A stretch of 34,172 bases of DNA from Methylocystis sp. (lineage in GTDB: Bacteria > Pseudomonadota > Alphaproteobacteria > Rhizobiales > Beijerinckiaceae): NCBI RefSeq assembly GCF_021731785.1, contig NZ_JAKFWS010000121.1, positions 1 through 34,172 of the forward strand, read 5' to 3'. The notes under the pieces are model-generated. The model made no database searches and was not told where the DNA came from. It saw only the letters and a program-made list of their open reading frames with translations. The position numbers were made by a program, and so were the translations under genes. Shown here piece by piece: positions 17,276 through 26,915 of the stretch. The first letter of the stretch is position 1; every line of letters begins with the position of its first letter.

Positions 17276-18896
17276 AAAGGATCGTGAAGGGCACGATCAC
17301 GTCCATGTTGAACATGCCCTGCGATGAGCTCAGGCCGCTGCGGTTGAAGAAGGGCGTCGTGCCGTTGACCGACGTATCCCAACGCAACTCCGGGCGCATG
17401 ATCAGGCCGGTAATTACAGGCAGTTTGGGCAGTTCGGGGGTGATCGTCATGCCCAGCGTGAGCCCGAGATAGCTCGTGCCCGAATAGATCGGCCTGTTGG
17501 CGTAAAGTCCGGTTCCCAGGTTCTGGTTGAGGCAGGATGGGCACCAGAAGCCGTGGAATAGATTGACCGCGTCGAAATATCCCGGGAGCGCACTGATGAA
17601 GAAGTTATTGTTATCCCGGAAGAATTCGGCGCGCGCATTGACCTTGAAGATGTCGTTGACCTTGTAGGAGGCGTATTGCGCGATGCCGAAGGCGCGGGCG
17701 CCCATCGGATAGGCCGGGGCCGTTCCCCAGAATCCGGTGCCGGTAATCGTGTTGGCCGCGTTCCAAGCTTTCTGCGGCAGTCCGAAGGAGCTCGGATTCC
17801 AGCCGCTTTCCATCATGAAGCTGATGTCCGTGACGAGCGTCAGGTCCTCTGTCGCCTTCCACGTCGTCGTGAGGTTGTTGAACGAACGGATCGTGGTGTT
17901 GACGTTACAGGCGCATGCCGACGGCACGCCGAAACCGCCCTGATTGAAAGGCCAGCCCGGCGTGGTGGGCGGCGGCCAGCCGCCCGGCGTAAAGGGGATG
18001 CCGGTGAAGCCGACCGGCCAGCCGACGCCGAGCGGATCCGTCTGCCTCGGGTTCTCGGGACCGGTATGGGTGATCGCCAGAATGGTCAGGTCGCCGTCGA
18101 GAAAATTGAAGCCGAAGCCGCCGTGGAAGGCTGCGGCGGCGTTGTTGTCGCCCGGCCATCCAATGCTCGTATTCACGCCGCTGGTCACGCCCGTATAGAC
18201 GTCGAGCCAGGGCTTGACGTGGGTGGTGACCATCGCGCCGGTGTGAATGAAGGGCCCGAAGTTGAAGATGTAGGAGTGGCTGTAGAACAAATTGTCCTTG
18301 GCGTAGATGAGCTCAGCGCCGTTGTAGGTCGGGAACATCCCGATCTTCAGGTCGACGCCGCCCTCGCTGATCGGGCTAACCCAGGGGAGATGCGCCGTAA
18401 CATTGGCCTCGATCGGCCCGATCTGCGTTCTTGAATTGATCGCGTAATCGAGGATGCCGATGTAATGGTTGTAGCGCATGTCCTCGCCGACCATGCCCTG
18501 GAGCTTGAAGCCGAAGTCATAGCCTTCGGCCTTCGGGTCGAGCGGACGCTGCACGGTTAGGAGGGCGCCGTTGAAGGTCGGCCAATTGGCGCGGTCGGTA
18601 TAGAGATGGCCCCAGCTCAGCTTGTTGAACGGCTGATTGAAGTTGAGGGCGATGCCGCCTTCGACGTAGCCGTCGATCGTGATGGCGTCGATCCAGGCCG
18701 GCGGCGGCGGCGGCACGGCCGGCCCCTTGACGATCTTGCCCTTCTTCACGGGCTTGACCGCGGAAGGAGGCGCAGGTTGATTCTCTTCAACGAGAGTGGG
18801 ATCGACCTCCAGGAGCTTCGACTGAGCGTGAGCGGCGCTTGAGATGCTGGTTGCGAGAGTGAGGGCGGCCACGCCCGAGAGGTAGTACCACTTCAT
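17274..18896 (-). CDS. Outer-membrane beta-barrel protein (BBP2/OmpL-like porin)
   Basis: A 540-residue exported protein. The signal peptide is MKWYYLSGVAALTLATSISSAAHAQ, with cleavage at AHA. A Pro/Lys-rich linker (about residues 30-75) precedes a barrel of alternating hydrophobic strands rich in aromatic residues and Asn/Gly loops. The blocks IDGYVEGGIALNFNQP, KLQGMVGEDMRYNHY and VDLKIGMFPTYNGAELI match the beta-barrel porin-2 family. Two Cys pairs (ACACNV; FWCPSCLN) sit in loops. The ATG at 18896 is preferred to the upstream frame start at 18938, because it gives a proper signal peptide and cggag lies about ten bases before it. The substrate is unknown. It converges on the 9916-17206 run. 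Confidence 0.8.
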   Translation of the reverse strand: MKWYYLSGVAALTLATSISSAAHAQSKLLEVDPTLVEENQPAPPSAVKPVKKGKIVKGPAVPPPPPAWIDAITIDGYVEGGIALNFNQPFNKLSWGHLYTDRANWPTFNGALLTVQRPLDPKAEGYDFGFKLQGMVGEDMRYNHYIGILDYAINSRTQIGPIEANVTAHLPWVSPISEGGVDLKIGMFPTYNGAELIYAKDNLFYSHSYIFNFGPFIHTGAMVTTHVKPWLDVYTGVTSGVNTSIGWPGDNNAAAAFHGGFGFNFLDGDLTILAITHTGPENPRQTDPLGVGWPVGFTGIPFTPGGWPPPTTPGWPFNQGGFGVPSACACNVNTTIRSFNNLTTTWKATEDLTLVTDISFMMESGWNPSSFGLPQKAWNAANTITGTGFWGTAPAYPMGARAFGIAQYASYKVNDIFKVNARAEFFRDNNNFFISALPGYFDAVNLFHGFWCPSCLNQNLGTGLYANRPIYSGTSYLGLTLGMTITPELPKLPVITGLIMRPELRWDTSVNGTTPFFNRSGLSSSQGMFNMDVIVPFTIL

Positions 18897-19252
18897 TGCT
18901 AGGAACTCCGGCTGGAGGCGAAATCTGACCGATATCACTCGCTACCCAAGTTCCATTCAAGTCCAAGGTCCGCGCACCTGCACAATTTTTAAGCAAATAT
19001 GGCGTTGGCGAAACTTTGTTCTTATTAGTGTTGCTCCAATGTCACATTTATTGACAGTGCAAGGCCGTCTTCCCTTGATTTCGCTAGTCTCACACTATTC
19101 AAAATACGACAAGGCGGGTTTCGTTTTTTGCCGAATCAGCCTCGAATAGGTCGCTGACCGCGCCTTGTCGCTTCTCAAGCGTCGCCCTTTGTAGAGAAGC
19201 GTGACAATTGGCTGGCGCGTTCCGCTGGTTCGGCGGAAGCAGGGAGAGCGAC
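18897..19252. other. Divergent promoter region with a long inverted repeat
   Basis: This 356-base gene-free segment lies between the divergent barrel and reductase genes and is visibly AT-richer than its surroundings. It holds a perfect 10-bp inverted repeat, cgacaaggcg (19107-19116) and cgccttgtcg (19161-19170), separated by 44 bases. It also has ttgaca at 19049-19054 and the AT-rich stretch aatttttaagcaaatatgg near 18983. No consensus -10 box is at ideal spacing, so I assign no promoter precisely. agggagag at 19241 is the ribosome binding site of the reductase gene. Confidence 0.45.
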
Positions 19253-20806
19253 ATGGCGGAACAGGGGCGCGAACAACTGGAGGGTCCCGACTTCTCGCAG
19301 GGCGTCGCGCCCGAAGATGTCTCGCAAGACCGCCCCTTGCTCGGTCATGTGGCGGGCGAGGGCGCCGTCATGGCGCGGCAGGGCGACGCGTTCTTCGTGA
19401 TCGCCGCGCATTGCACCCATTATCACGGGCCATTGGCCGAGGGACTGGTGGTCGGCGGTTCGATCCGGTGTCCCTGGCACCATGCTTGTTTCAGCCTGCG
19501 CAGCGGCCGCGCCCTGCGGGCGCCCGCGTTTGACCCGTTGCCGCGATGGCGGGTCGAGCAGGTGGACGGCAAGGTTTTCGCCCGTGAAAGACTTCCCGAC
19601 GCTGGGCCGGCCACGCAAAAGGCCGCCGCCCGACCGCCCAGCGTCGTCATCGTCGGCGGCGGGGCGGCGGGCTTCGCCGCCGCGCAGATGTTGCGGGCCG
19701 AGGGCTATGACGGAATTCTGGAGCTGATCAGCGCGGATTCGACCGAGCCGTACGACCGGCCCAATCTCTCCAAAGACTATCTGGCCGGAACCGCGCAGCC
19801 GGAGTGGCTGCCTTTGCGCGATCCGGCCTGGTATCGGGACAATGGCGTCCAATTGCGTCTAAGTTGTCGCGTCGAGTCGCTCGATCCGGAGGGCAAGCGC
19901 CTGACGCTTGCTGACGGGGCGACGCTCTCATACGACGCGCTGCTGATCTCGACGGGCGCCTTTCCCACGCATCTGCCGACGCCGGGCGCCGAGCGGCGCC
20001 ACGTTCATTATCTGCGCTCGCTCGCCGACGCTGACCGGCTCATCACAGCCTGCGCCGGAGCGCGCCGCGTGGCCGTGATCGGCGCGAGCTTCATCGGCCT
20101 TGAAGTGGCGGCTTCGCTGCGCGCCCGCGATCTCGACGTCCATGTCGTGGCGCCGGAGGCGATCCCGATGGCCCGCATTCTCGGACCGGAAATCGGCGCA
20201 CATGTGAGGAAGCTCCATGAGCGCCATGGCGTCGTGTTCCATCTCGAGGATACGGCGACCGAAATCGGCGAGCGCACGCTGACCTTGAAAAGCGGCGTTA
20301 TTCTTGACGCCGACCTCGTGGTCATTGGCGTGGGCGTGAAGCCGGACCTCTCCCTCGCTCAGTCCGCGGGACTTGCCGTGGACCGCGGCGTGCTCGTCGA
20401 CGAATATCTGCAAACCAGCGCGCCAGACGTTTACGCCGCCGGGGACATCGCGAGCTGGCCCGACAAAATAACGGGCGAGCGGATTCGCGTCGAACATTGG
20501 GTGGTCGCGGAGCGTCAGGGTCAGACGGCCGCCCGCAATATTCTTGGCCGCAAGGAAAAATTCGACGCCGCGCCCTTCTTCTGGAGCCAGCACTACGACC
20601 AGGCGATCTCCTATGTCGGACATGCCGCGTCATGGGACCGGCTGGAAATTTCCGGCGATCCAGCCGCCGCCGACTGCGCGGTTTCTTACTTTAAGGGCGA
20701 CCGGCTTCTGGCGCTCGCGACCATCGGTCGAGACCTCGACAATCTTCGCGCTGAAGCCGCGTTTGAAGCGCGTATCGGCGCCGAACCGCCGGAAGCGATC
20801 GAATAG
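19253..20806 (+). CDS. Rieske-FAD pyridine nucleotide-disulphide oxidoreductase (AIFL/ferredoxin-reductase type)
   Basis: A 517-residue fusion. An N-terminal Rieske domain binds a 2Fe-2S cluster through Cys54-x-His56 (AAHCTHYHG) and Cys73-x2-His76 (CPWHH). It is followed by an FAD/NAD(P)H reductase with dinucleotide-binding VVIVGGGAAGFAAAQ near residue 125. The second Rossmann fold is VAVIGASFIGLEVAASL, and the FAD motif is DVYAAGDIASWP. The reductase half is like ferredoxin/rubredoxin reductases and human AIFL. The ATG at 19253 has agggagag just upstream; the frame extends to 19208 without homology. No ferredoxin or oxygenase is adjacent, so the acceptor is unknown. Confidence 0.9.
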   Translation: MAEQGREQLEGPDFSQGVAPEDVSQDRPLLGHVAGEGAVMARQGDAFFVIAAHCTHYHGPLAEGLVVGGSIRCPWHHACFSLRSGRALRAPAFDPLPRWRVEQVDGKVFARERLPDAGPATQKAAARPPSVVIVGGGAAGFAAAQMLRAEGYDGILELISADSTEPYDRPNLSKDYLAGTAQPEWLPLRDPAWYRDNGVQLRLSCRVESLDPEGKRLTLADGATLSYDALLISTGAFPTHLPTPGAERRHVHYLRSLADADRLITACAGARRVAVIGASFIGLEVAASLRARDLDVHVVAPEAIPMARILGPEIGAHVRKLHERHGVVFHLEDTATEIGERTLTLKSGVILDADLVVIGVGVKPDLSLAQSAGLAVDRGVLVDEYLQTSAPDVYAAGDIASWPDKITGERIRVEHWVVAERQGQTAARNILGRKEKFDAAPFFWSQHYDQAISYVGHAASWDRLEISGDPAAADCAVSYFKGDRLLALATIGRDLDNLRAEAAFEARIGAEPPEAIE

Positions 20807-20815
20807 CTCCGAGCG

Positions 20816-23800
20816 CTATTCGAAGCGTCCGGCGGCGTGGCCCAGCATCGTGTAAACCTTGCCGGCGTCGCCAGTGAGCAGATCGAGCGCTTTCGCGCCG
20901 TCGCGATCTCCCCGGCTTGTCTCGACGAGCAGATCCTCGAAATGCTTGAGGTAGTGATCGGCAGTCGCGCGAAATTCCTGATCCACGCGATAGCGGCGCC
21001 TGATTTCCTCGAAGGTCTGATGGCCTTGCGCGGTGTAGAGCCGCCGACCGAAAAGCGCTCCCTTCTCGCCGCGCTGATACCGGCGCCAGACCTCCGTCAC
21101 GGCGGCGTTGTCGACCATTCGCGCAATGTCGAGCGTCAGGCTGTCGAGCGCGCCGGCGCTCGCCAAAGACCGCGCCGGGCGCGGCGGCTGTGCGGATTCG
21201 TCGAAGGAGGCGCGCGTCAGCAGGTCGCTCAGCCATCCGCCGCTTGGCGGACGGATCGACGGATTTTGCGTGGCGGCCCGCGGCGCGGTCTCCCTGCGCG
21301 CGGCCTGATCCACGGCGGCGTGGCGAGGCGGTGAAGCGCTCTGTTCGGCGATGTCATAGACTCGGCCCGAACGCGCCACGATGTCGGTGAGCTCGTTCAG
21401 CGCCTTCACTTGATCGCCAACCACCCGCCGCAGCGCCGCTGCCTGCTCCGCCGTTTCCTGGGGAATCTCGGTCGCGCCGCGGCGCACCTCCTCGCGGGTC
21501 TTCTCGATCTCGCTATGGATGGCGCGCGCCATGCCGCGAATGTCGTTTGCCGCGGCGTCGAATTTCGAACGCGCGCCGTCGAACAGCCGGACAATTTCTT
21601 CGTTGGCTTGCGTGAAGGCGGAGTGCAGCGCCTCGGAGGTCTGCTCGCGCTCGCCTTCCGCAGCGGCGCGCACCGACGCGAATCGCGCTTCGATCAGATC
21701 TGCGGCCTGCCTGGAAGTTTCGCTCAGCGCTCCGCCAAGCTCGCGTGACCGCGCTTCGATAGAGTGGAACGAGCGGTCCATCAGCTCGCTGAATTGCGCC
21801 ATGGCGCTTTCGAGTTCGGCGCGCCGGCCATCGATGACCGTCGTCAGTTCTTCGAGCGAGTGATGGCGGGCGCGCATCGTCGCGTCGAGCGCCTGCTGGC
21901 TTTGCGCCAGTCTCTCGGCGCTCTGCGCCAGCGCGTGCTGTCTTTCGTCGAGCGCCTCAACGAGGGCGTTGGCGTCGCGCATCGTGTCGCCCGTCGTCGC
22001 GGCGACGTGCTCGACCTGCGCGGAGGCTTCGTTAACCGCTCCACGGAACTCGGCGAGCCGCTTGCCAAGCTCGTGTTCAAGCGTGGCAAGATTGCCGCCA
22101 GTCTCGTCGACCATCGCGTGCAGCGAGGCGTTGGTCTGGCCGAGCCCGTCGAGCAGGATGGGCAGCTCCGCGCGAATCTTCTCGTTCGTCGCCAGCAGAG
22201 TCGCGATCGAGTTCTGCGCGCTGGTTTCCAGCGTCAACGCCAGCGCCTCGCGCGAAGCGATGAGCGTGTCCGTCAACTCGTCGCGCTTCGCGCCGAGGCG
22301 CGAGACAAGGGCGTCGCCGGCGTTATCGACGGCGGTCGCCGCCAGATCGGCAATCGCGGTCAATTCCTGAGCGACAGCCCCGCTCCGCTCATCGAGCACC
22401 GAGTGCATTTGCGTCAGTCGCGCGTCGAGCGTTCCGCTGATCTCGGCGACTCGTTCGGCGAGCGACTGGCCGAGATCGCCGGCGCGCGCGTGCAGCGTCG
22501 TATCGAATTCGTGCCGCGCGTCGGCCAGAATCTCTTTGATGTCGTGCAGCCGCGCGCTGACCGTGTCCACGACCAGCCGGCCTCTTTCGTCAAGCTCCGA
22601 AGAGACCGCGCTGAGCCGGCTGACGACATTGGTCTCGAGAAGATCGATGCGATTGTCGAGGATCGACTCCAGCGCCTTGGCTTGGCCCCCCAGGGTTTCG
22701 TTGATCTGCTCAGTCCTCGACGCCAAAGCCTGGGCGAGTTCGCTCGATCGCGACAGGAGAATCCAGTCGACGTCTTTGATCTTTGCGTCCAAAGCCTGCA
22801 TGACTTGGCGCCCGCCGTCTTCCAGCACGCGTGCGACTTCCGCTGCGTGATTGGAGAGCGCCTCTTGAAGCATCTCGCCGCCTATCCCGACGCCAGCGTC
22901 AACGCGTCCGACCAACTGGTCGATGCGCTCCGCGGCTTCCATTGTTCGCGCGCTGGCGACGCTCTCGAAGGCGTCGATCTTATTCGACATCGTCGAAGCG
23001 ATGTCGATTGCGCGCACGCCGAGCCTTTCGACGAGATGGCCGCCCTTGCTCTCGATCATGTCGTCGATTGCGGCCAGTCTCGCGTCGATCTCGTCGGCGA
23101 AGTGGCGGGAATTGTCGCCGATACGGGCGTTGTAGTCCTCGACTTGCGCCGACAGTCGGTCGACGAGAGCGCCGCCCTCCGTGCGCAGCGTTTGATCGAG
23201 CGACTGCAACCGGTCGTCAAGCTGATGCGAAATCTGCTGCGCCTGCGCGTCGAGGCGCGCGGCCGCGTCGGTCGTCCGCGTCGTCAGATCCTCGACCAGC
23301 TGCGTCCCCTGGTTGCCGATCACGTCTTCGACGACGGCGAATCGCTGTGCGAGTTCGGCGCTGAGGCGTTCGGCATGTGCGCCGACCCGGTCGGCGACCG
23401 CGCCGCCGTCGCGCAGCAGCGCATTCTCAAATTGCGTCAGCTGCTCGCGGAGCGTCACCGCAATGCGCTCGCCCTGTTTGGCCAGCGAGGTCACCACTTC
23501 TTTGCTTTCGGACAAGACGGCGTCTTCGAAGGAGCCGAGCCGGTCGTTCAGCAGTTCATGAAGCCGCTCGCCTTGGGTCGCGATCGCCAGAACGGCGTCG
23601 CTCGCCGCGGTTGCGAAGCGCTCATGCATCGTTTCGGCGTTTTCGGCGAGAGTTGACGAGGCGTCGGCGACGCTTTGGCGAAGCTTGTCGCGCAAGGCTG
23701 CGCCGTGCGCCTCGAATTCCTGCAGCGCGAGCTCGCGCGTCGTCTCCATTGTTTTGGCGACGAGCATTCCCGCCGCCTCGAGCGCGTTGAGCCGCTCGCC

Positions 23801-26653
23801 GAGCAGTTCATCGACGCGAGTCGCATGTTCGCCGACAACCGACGCCACGCTTTCACTATGACGCTTTACGGCCTCTTCGAAAGAGCCGAGCTTTTCTGAA
23901 AGGCCGAATTCGGCGCTATCGGCGCGCGCGGCCAAACGTTGAGCGAGCTCGCCGCCCTGCCGCACGAGCACGTCCTCGATGGCCTCAAGACTTTGCGAGA
24001 CAGCCTCATTGACCTGTCCACTGTTGCGGCCGAGGCTGTCTTCGAAGGCGGCAAGCTTGTCGCCAAGTTCTGCGGCGGCGCGCTCTGTGCGGGCGGCGAC
24101 CCGAGCGGCCAATTCTTCGCCCTGGCGCGCGACGACGTCTTCGAACGTCGAAAGACCTTCTGAAAAGGCCGCCGTCGCGCGGGCTCCGTGTTCGCTGACG
24201 CGCTGGGCGATTTCCTCGCTATGCTGCGTGACTGCGTCTCCGAAAGCGGCGAGCTGGGCGGAGAGCGCCGATGCGGCGCGCTCTCCGCGCTCTCCGACGC
24301 GCTCGGCGACCTCATCGCCGTGGCGGATGATGGTGTTCTCAAAGGCGGCGAGTTGCGCCGCGAGCGTCGACGTCGCCCGCTCGCTTTGCTCGCCCACGCG
24401 AAGGGCGACGTCGTCGCTGTGGCGCACGACCGCTTCCTCGAAGGCGGCGAGCCGGGTCGCGATGGTGGACGTGGCGCGTTCACTATGTTCGCTCACCCGC
24501 GCCGCGACTTCATCGCTGTGCTGCGTGACCGCTTCCTCAAACGCTGCGAGTTGGGACGACAATGTCGCGGTCGCCCGCTCGCCCTGTTCGCTGACCCGTT
24601 CGGCGATTTCGCCGCTGCGGCCATTGACGGACTCTTCGAATGCGGCGAGCTGCGTCGAGATCGCCGTCGTGGCGCGTTGGCTGTGTTCGCCGATGCTCTG
24701 CGCGATTTCCCCGCTGCGCTGCGCAACGGCGCTTTCGAACGCAGCGAGCTGCGTCGCGACGGTCGTCGCCGCCCGCTCGCCATGTTCGGCGACGCGCGAG
24801 ACGACATCCTCTCCATGGCGCGCGAACGTGTCCTCAAAGGCGGCGAGGCCGTCCGAAATGACGGAGCTGACGCGGTCGCCATGTTCGGCGACGCGCATGG
24901 CCGCTTCCGAACTGTTGCGCACGACGGCCTCTTCAAAGGCCGCGAGCCGCTCTGCAAGAGTCGTCTCGATCTGCAGCCCACGTTCGGCGATCCTCTCCGC
25001 CATCTCGCCGCCGCGGCCGAGCACCGTATGTTCGAAGGCCTGGAAATTATCGGCGAGCGTTTCATTGATTCGATCGCCGTGTTGGCCGATGGCCGACACA
25101 GCTTCGCTGGCGACGGCGACGAAACGCGCCTGTAAGGCGTCGACCTGTTCGACGAGATGCGCCGAACCCTGGTTCAAGCTGAGCGAGATCGTGTCATGAA
25201 GCGCTTGGCTGCGCAGCTCGAATTCGCTTTGAGCCTTCTGATGCGTGTCTTCGAGCAGGCCAACAATTCGGGTTTCCGCCGTTTCGAACGTCGCTTTGGC
25301 GCTTTCGACATGTTCTGTGACGCTGGTCGTAAGGCGTTCCTGAGTTTCGGCGAGCGAGCGCTCAAACGCGCCGCCTTGCGTTTCAATCGCTTCGCGAATC
25401 GCGCCGCCGGTCTCGGCGAGCTGCGCGACGATCCGCTCTCCCTGGCCGCCCACCGCCTCCGAAAGGCCTGCGCCGATCGCTTCCAATCGTTCGAGCACTT
25501 CGGCGCCGCGCGCGTCGAAATCGCTCGCAATCGCTTGGCCGGCGGCTTCCATCTTGCGGCCGACCTCCTCGACTCCGTCGGCGAAGCGGCGGCTGACGTC
25601 GTCGCTCGCGCCGGTGACTTTCAGCGCGACTTCGTCGCCGGTCTGGCTGAGAGCGATCAGCACTCTTTCGCCGTGACTGGCCAAAGTGGACTCAAAGGCG
25701 TCGCCCGCCTCATCAAGCGCGAGCCGGATCTCTTCGCCTTTGGATCCGAGCGAGGAGGCGACGCGCGCTCCCGCCTGGCTCACCGCTTCGGCGAGATGGA
25801 CCGACGTCGTCGCGAGCTCCTGAGAAAGCGTTTCGCGCGCGCCAAAGAGCGCCGTCCGCGCGTTGTCGGCGTTGACGACGATGGCCTCGCGTTCGCGCGT
25901 CAGTTCGTCGATGAGCAGCCGAATGCGCCGCTCATTGTCGGTGTAAGAGCGTTCGAGGTTGGTGACCTCGGTGCGCACGATCACTTCAAGCTCGCCGGCG
26001 CGCGCCAGCGCGCGCTCGATGCCGTCGCCCATTGAGGCGGCTTCACGTCGAATCGCCTGTGAAAGCGAGACGACCTGCTCGGTGGCCACCGTTTCAGGCT
26101 CGATGAGCCGAATAGCCACTTCGGTCATGGAATTGGCGATGAGCCGCATCTCGTGGGCGCGGCGCGCCATCAATCCGGTGAGAAAGAGAAAGACGAGGGG
26201 CGCGATGAGCGCCGCGAGCGTCAGGACCGGCTTCGGCGCGAGCGTCAACACGTCGCCGTCGAGGATTTCTCCTTGATGGAAATAGACGTACAGGACCCAG
26301 CACGCCGCCCAAAGCGCCATCGAGGCGAGGGTGAGGGCCATGATCGAGCGGTTTGGCTTGATCTGCAGCGCCTGCCGCAACTCGCCGACTGTGCGACGAT
26401 CATCGTTCGCTGGCGCAAAGGCGGGGGCGATGCCTCCGTGCGGCGCCTGATCACGGTTCTGCGGCTCGCCGTAACCGGGCGACGGCCTGCGTTGATCAGC
26501 GGCATGCGCGTCCGCTCTGGAGCTCGGGGGCGGGCCCGATCGGCCGTCCGCCTCGTCCGCTGCGGCGTCCGGCGCTGCGCCGATGTCCAGCGCCTCCTCG
26601 ACCGCCGTCAGAGCGGCGGACGCCGCGTCCTGGATTTTTCCCGATGTCGCCAT
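20816..26653 (-). CDS. Giant inner-membrane protein with 33-residue apolipoprotein-like repeats
   Basis: A 1945-residue protein. Residues 1-100 are Ala/Pro/acidic. Two membrane segments lie at about 104-124 and 143-162, so both ends face the same side. The rest is almost wholly helical and charged. From about residue 540 to 960 (bases 23770-25040) a 33-residue unit repeats about a dozen times with the pattern ERAxSxLxxQLAAFEExVxRHSDEVAxRVxE. Weaker copies continue to about residue 1400. Thirty-three residues are three 11-residue turns, as in apolipoprotein A-type and other right-handed helical repeats. The last about 108 residues (TLDIARMVDNAAVTEVWRRYQRGEKGALF to LGHAAGRFE) form a compact domain without repeats. 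Similar proteins are widespread in Rhizobiales, often called kinesin-like, with no established role. The ends at 20816 and 26653 are each supported by the protein pattern. Confidence 0.85.
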   Translation of the reverse strand: MATSGKIQDAASAALTAVEEALDIGAAPDAAADEADGRSGPPPSSRADAHAADQRRPSPGYGEPQNRDQAPHGGIAPAFAPANDDRRTVGELRQALQIKPNRSIMALTLASMALWAACWVLYVYFHQGEILDGDVLTLAPKPVLTLAALIAPLVFLFLTGLMARRAHEMRLIANSMTEVAIRLIEPETVATEQVVSLSQAIRREAASMGDGIERALARAGELEVIVRTEVTNLERSYTDNERRIRLLIDELTREREAIVVNADNARTALFGARETLSQELATTSVHLAEAVSQAGARVASSLGSKGEEIRLALDEAGDAFESTLASHGERVLIALSQTGDEVALKVTGASDDVSRRFADGVEEVGRKMEAAGQAIASDFDARGAEVLERLEAIGAGLSEAVGGQGERIVAQLAETGGAIREAIETQGGAFERSLAETQERLTTSVTEHVESAKATFETAETRIVGLLEDTHQKAQSEFELRSQALHDTISLSLNQGSAHLVEQVDALQARFVAVASEAVSAIGQHGDRINETLADNFQAFEHTVLGRGGEMAERIAERGLQIETTLAERLAAFEEAVVRNSSEAAMRVAEHGDRVSSVISDGLAAFEDTFARHGEDVVSRVAEHGERAATTVATQLAAFESAVAQRSGEIAQSIGEHSQRATTAISTQLAAFEESVNGRSGEIAERVSEQGERATATLSSQLAAFEEAVTQHSDEVAARVSEHSERATSTIATRLAAFEEAVVRHSDDVALRVGEQSERATSTLAAQLAAFENTIIRHGDEVAERVGERGERAASALSAQLAAFGDAVTQHSEEIAQRVSEHGARATAAFSEGLSTFEDVVARQGEELAARVAARTERAAAELGDKLAAFEDSLGRNSGQVNEAVSQSLEAIEDVLVRQGGELAQRLAARADSAEFGLSEKLGSFEEAVKRHSESVASVVGEHATRVDELLGERLNALEAAGMLVAKTMETTRELALQEFEAHGAALRDKLRQSVADASSTLAENAETMHERFATAASDAVLAIATQGERLHELLNDRLGSFEDAVLSESKEVVTSLAKQGERIAVTLREQLTQFENALLRDGGAVADRVGAHAERLSAELAQRFAVVEDVIGNQGTQLVEDLTTRTTDAAARLDAQAQQISHQLDDRLQSLDQTLRTEGGALVDRLSAQVEDYNARIGDNSRHFADEIDARLAAIDDMIESKGGHLVERLGVRAIDIASTMSNKIDAFESVASARTMEAAERIDQLVGRVDAGVGIGGEMLQEALSNHAAEVARVLEDGGRQVMQALDAKIKDVDWILLSRSSELAQALASRTEQINETLGGQAKALESILDNRIDLLETNVVSRLSAVSSELDERGRLVVDTVSARLHDIKEILADARHEFDTTLHARAGDLGQSLAERVAEISGTLDARLTQMHSVLDERSGAVAQELTAIADLAATAVDNAGDALVSRLGAKRDELTDTLIASREALALTLETSAQNSIATLLATNEKIRAELPILLDGLGQTNASLHAMVDETGGNLATLEHELGKRLAEFRGAVNEASAQVEHVAATTGDTMRDANALVEALDERQHALAQSAERLAQSQQALDATMRARHHSLEELTTVIDGRRAELESAMAQFSELMDRSFHSIEARSRELGGALSETSRQAADLIEARFASVRAAAEGEREQTSEALHSAFTQANEEIVRLFDGARSKFDAAANDIRGMARAIHSEIEKTREEVRRGATEIPQETAEQAAALRRVVGDQVKALNELTDIVARSGRVYDIAEQSASPPRHAAVDQAARRETAPRAATQNPSIRPPSGGWLSDLLTRASFDESAQPPRPARSLASAGALDSLTLDIARMVDNAAVTEVWRRYQRGEKGALFGRRLYTAQGHQTFEEIRRRYRVDQEFRATADHYLKHFEDLLVETSRGDRDGAKALDLLTGDAGKVYTMLGHAAGRFE
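23770..25040 (-). repeat. About 13 imperfect 99-bp tandem repeats inside the giant gene
   Basis: Within the giant gene the coding sequence repeats with a 99-base period. Each unit encodes a 33-residue copy whose most constant part is QLAAFE(E/N/S)xV, followed by RVxEHxERA. Copies differ mostly at variable positions, so this is an old, diverging array rather than a recent expansion. The conserved third-base pattern produces several long but spurious open frames on the plus strand. Confidence 0.8.
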
Positions 26654-26734
26654 TCGCCCTCTCCAGCCGGCGCAGACGCGTGCGGTCCGGCCAATTCCAC
26701 GGCCCGCCGCGTGGCGGCCGCCGTTGAATAAAGA

Positions 26735-26749
26735 TTAACCAAACTTTAC
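26735..26749. promoter_or_regulatory. CtrA-like box
   Basis: ttaa-ccaaact-ttac matches the alphaproteobacterial CtrA consensus TTAA-N7-TTAA at seven of eight positions. It lies 82 bases before the start of the giant repeat protein (minus strand) and 166 before the Hpt gene (plus strand). A weaker copy, ttaa-cgcgtcc-ttca, is at 26802-26816. The match is short and could be chance in this AT-richer 260-base intergenic region. Confidence 0.3.
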
Positions 26750-26915
26750 AGCCCATTCCGGGCAATTGAAACATGTGCGCGGCGCGTATCGGGAAACTTC
26801 GTTAACGCGTCCTTCAGGTTAGAAGCGCCAGTCTGGGGACGAGCGCCGGCTGGCGCGCTTTCCTCGCAGGCTTCCTAGAATCGCGCTTTGCGATAAATAT
26901 CAAGGAGAACAGGGA

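Noticed and set aside
21764-25199. Long plus-strand open frames of 300-630 codons opposite the giant repeat gene.
   Set aside because: They are shadows produced by the high GC and the 99-base repeat of the minus-strand gene. They are rich in Arg, Ala and Ser, have no domains, and overlap one another.
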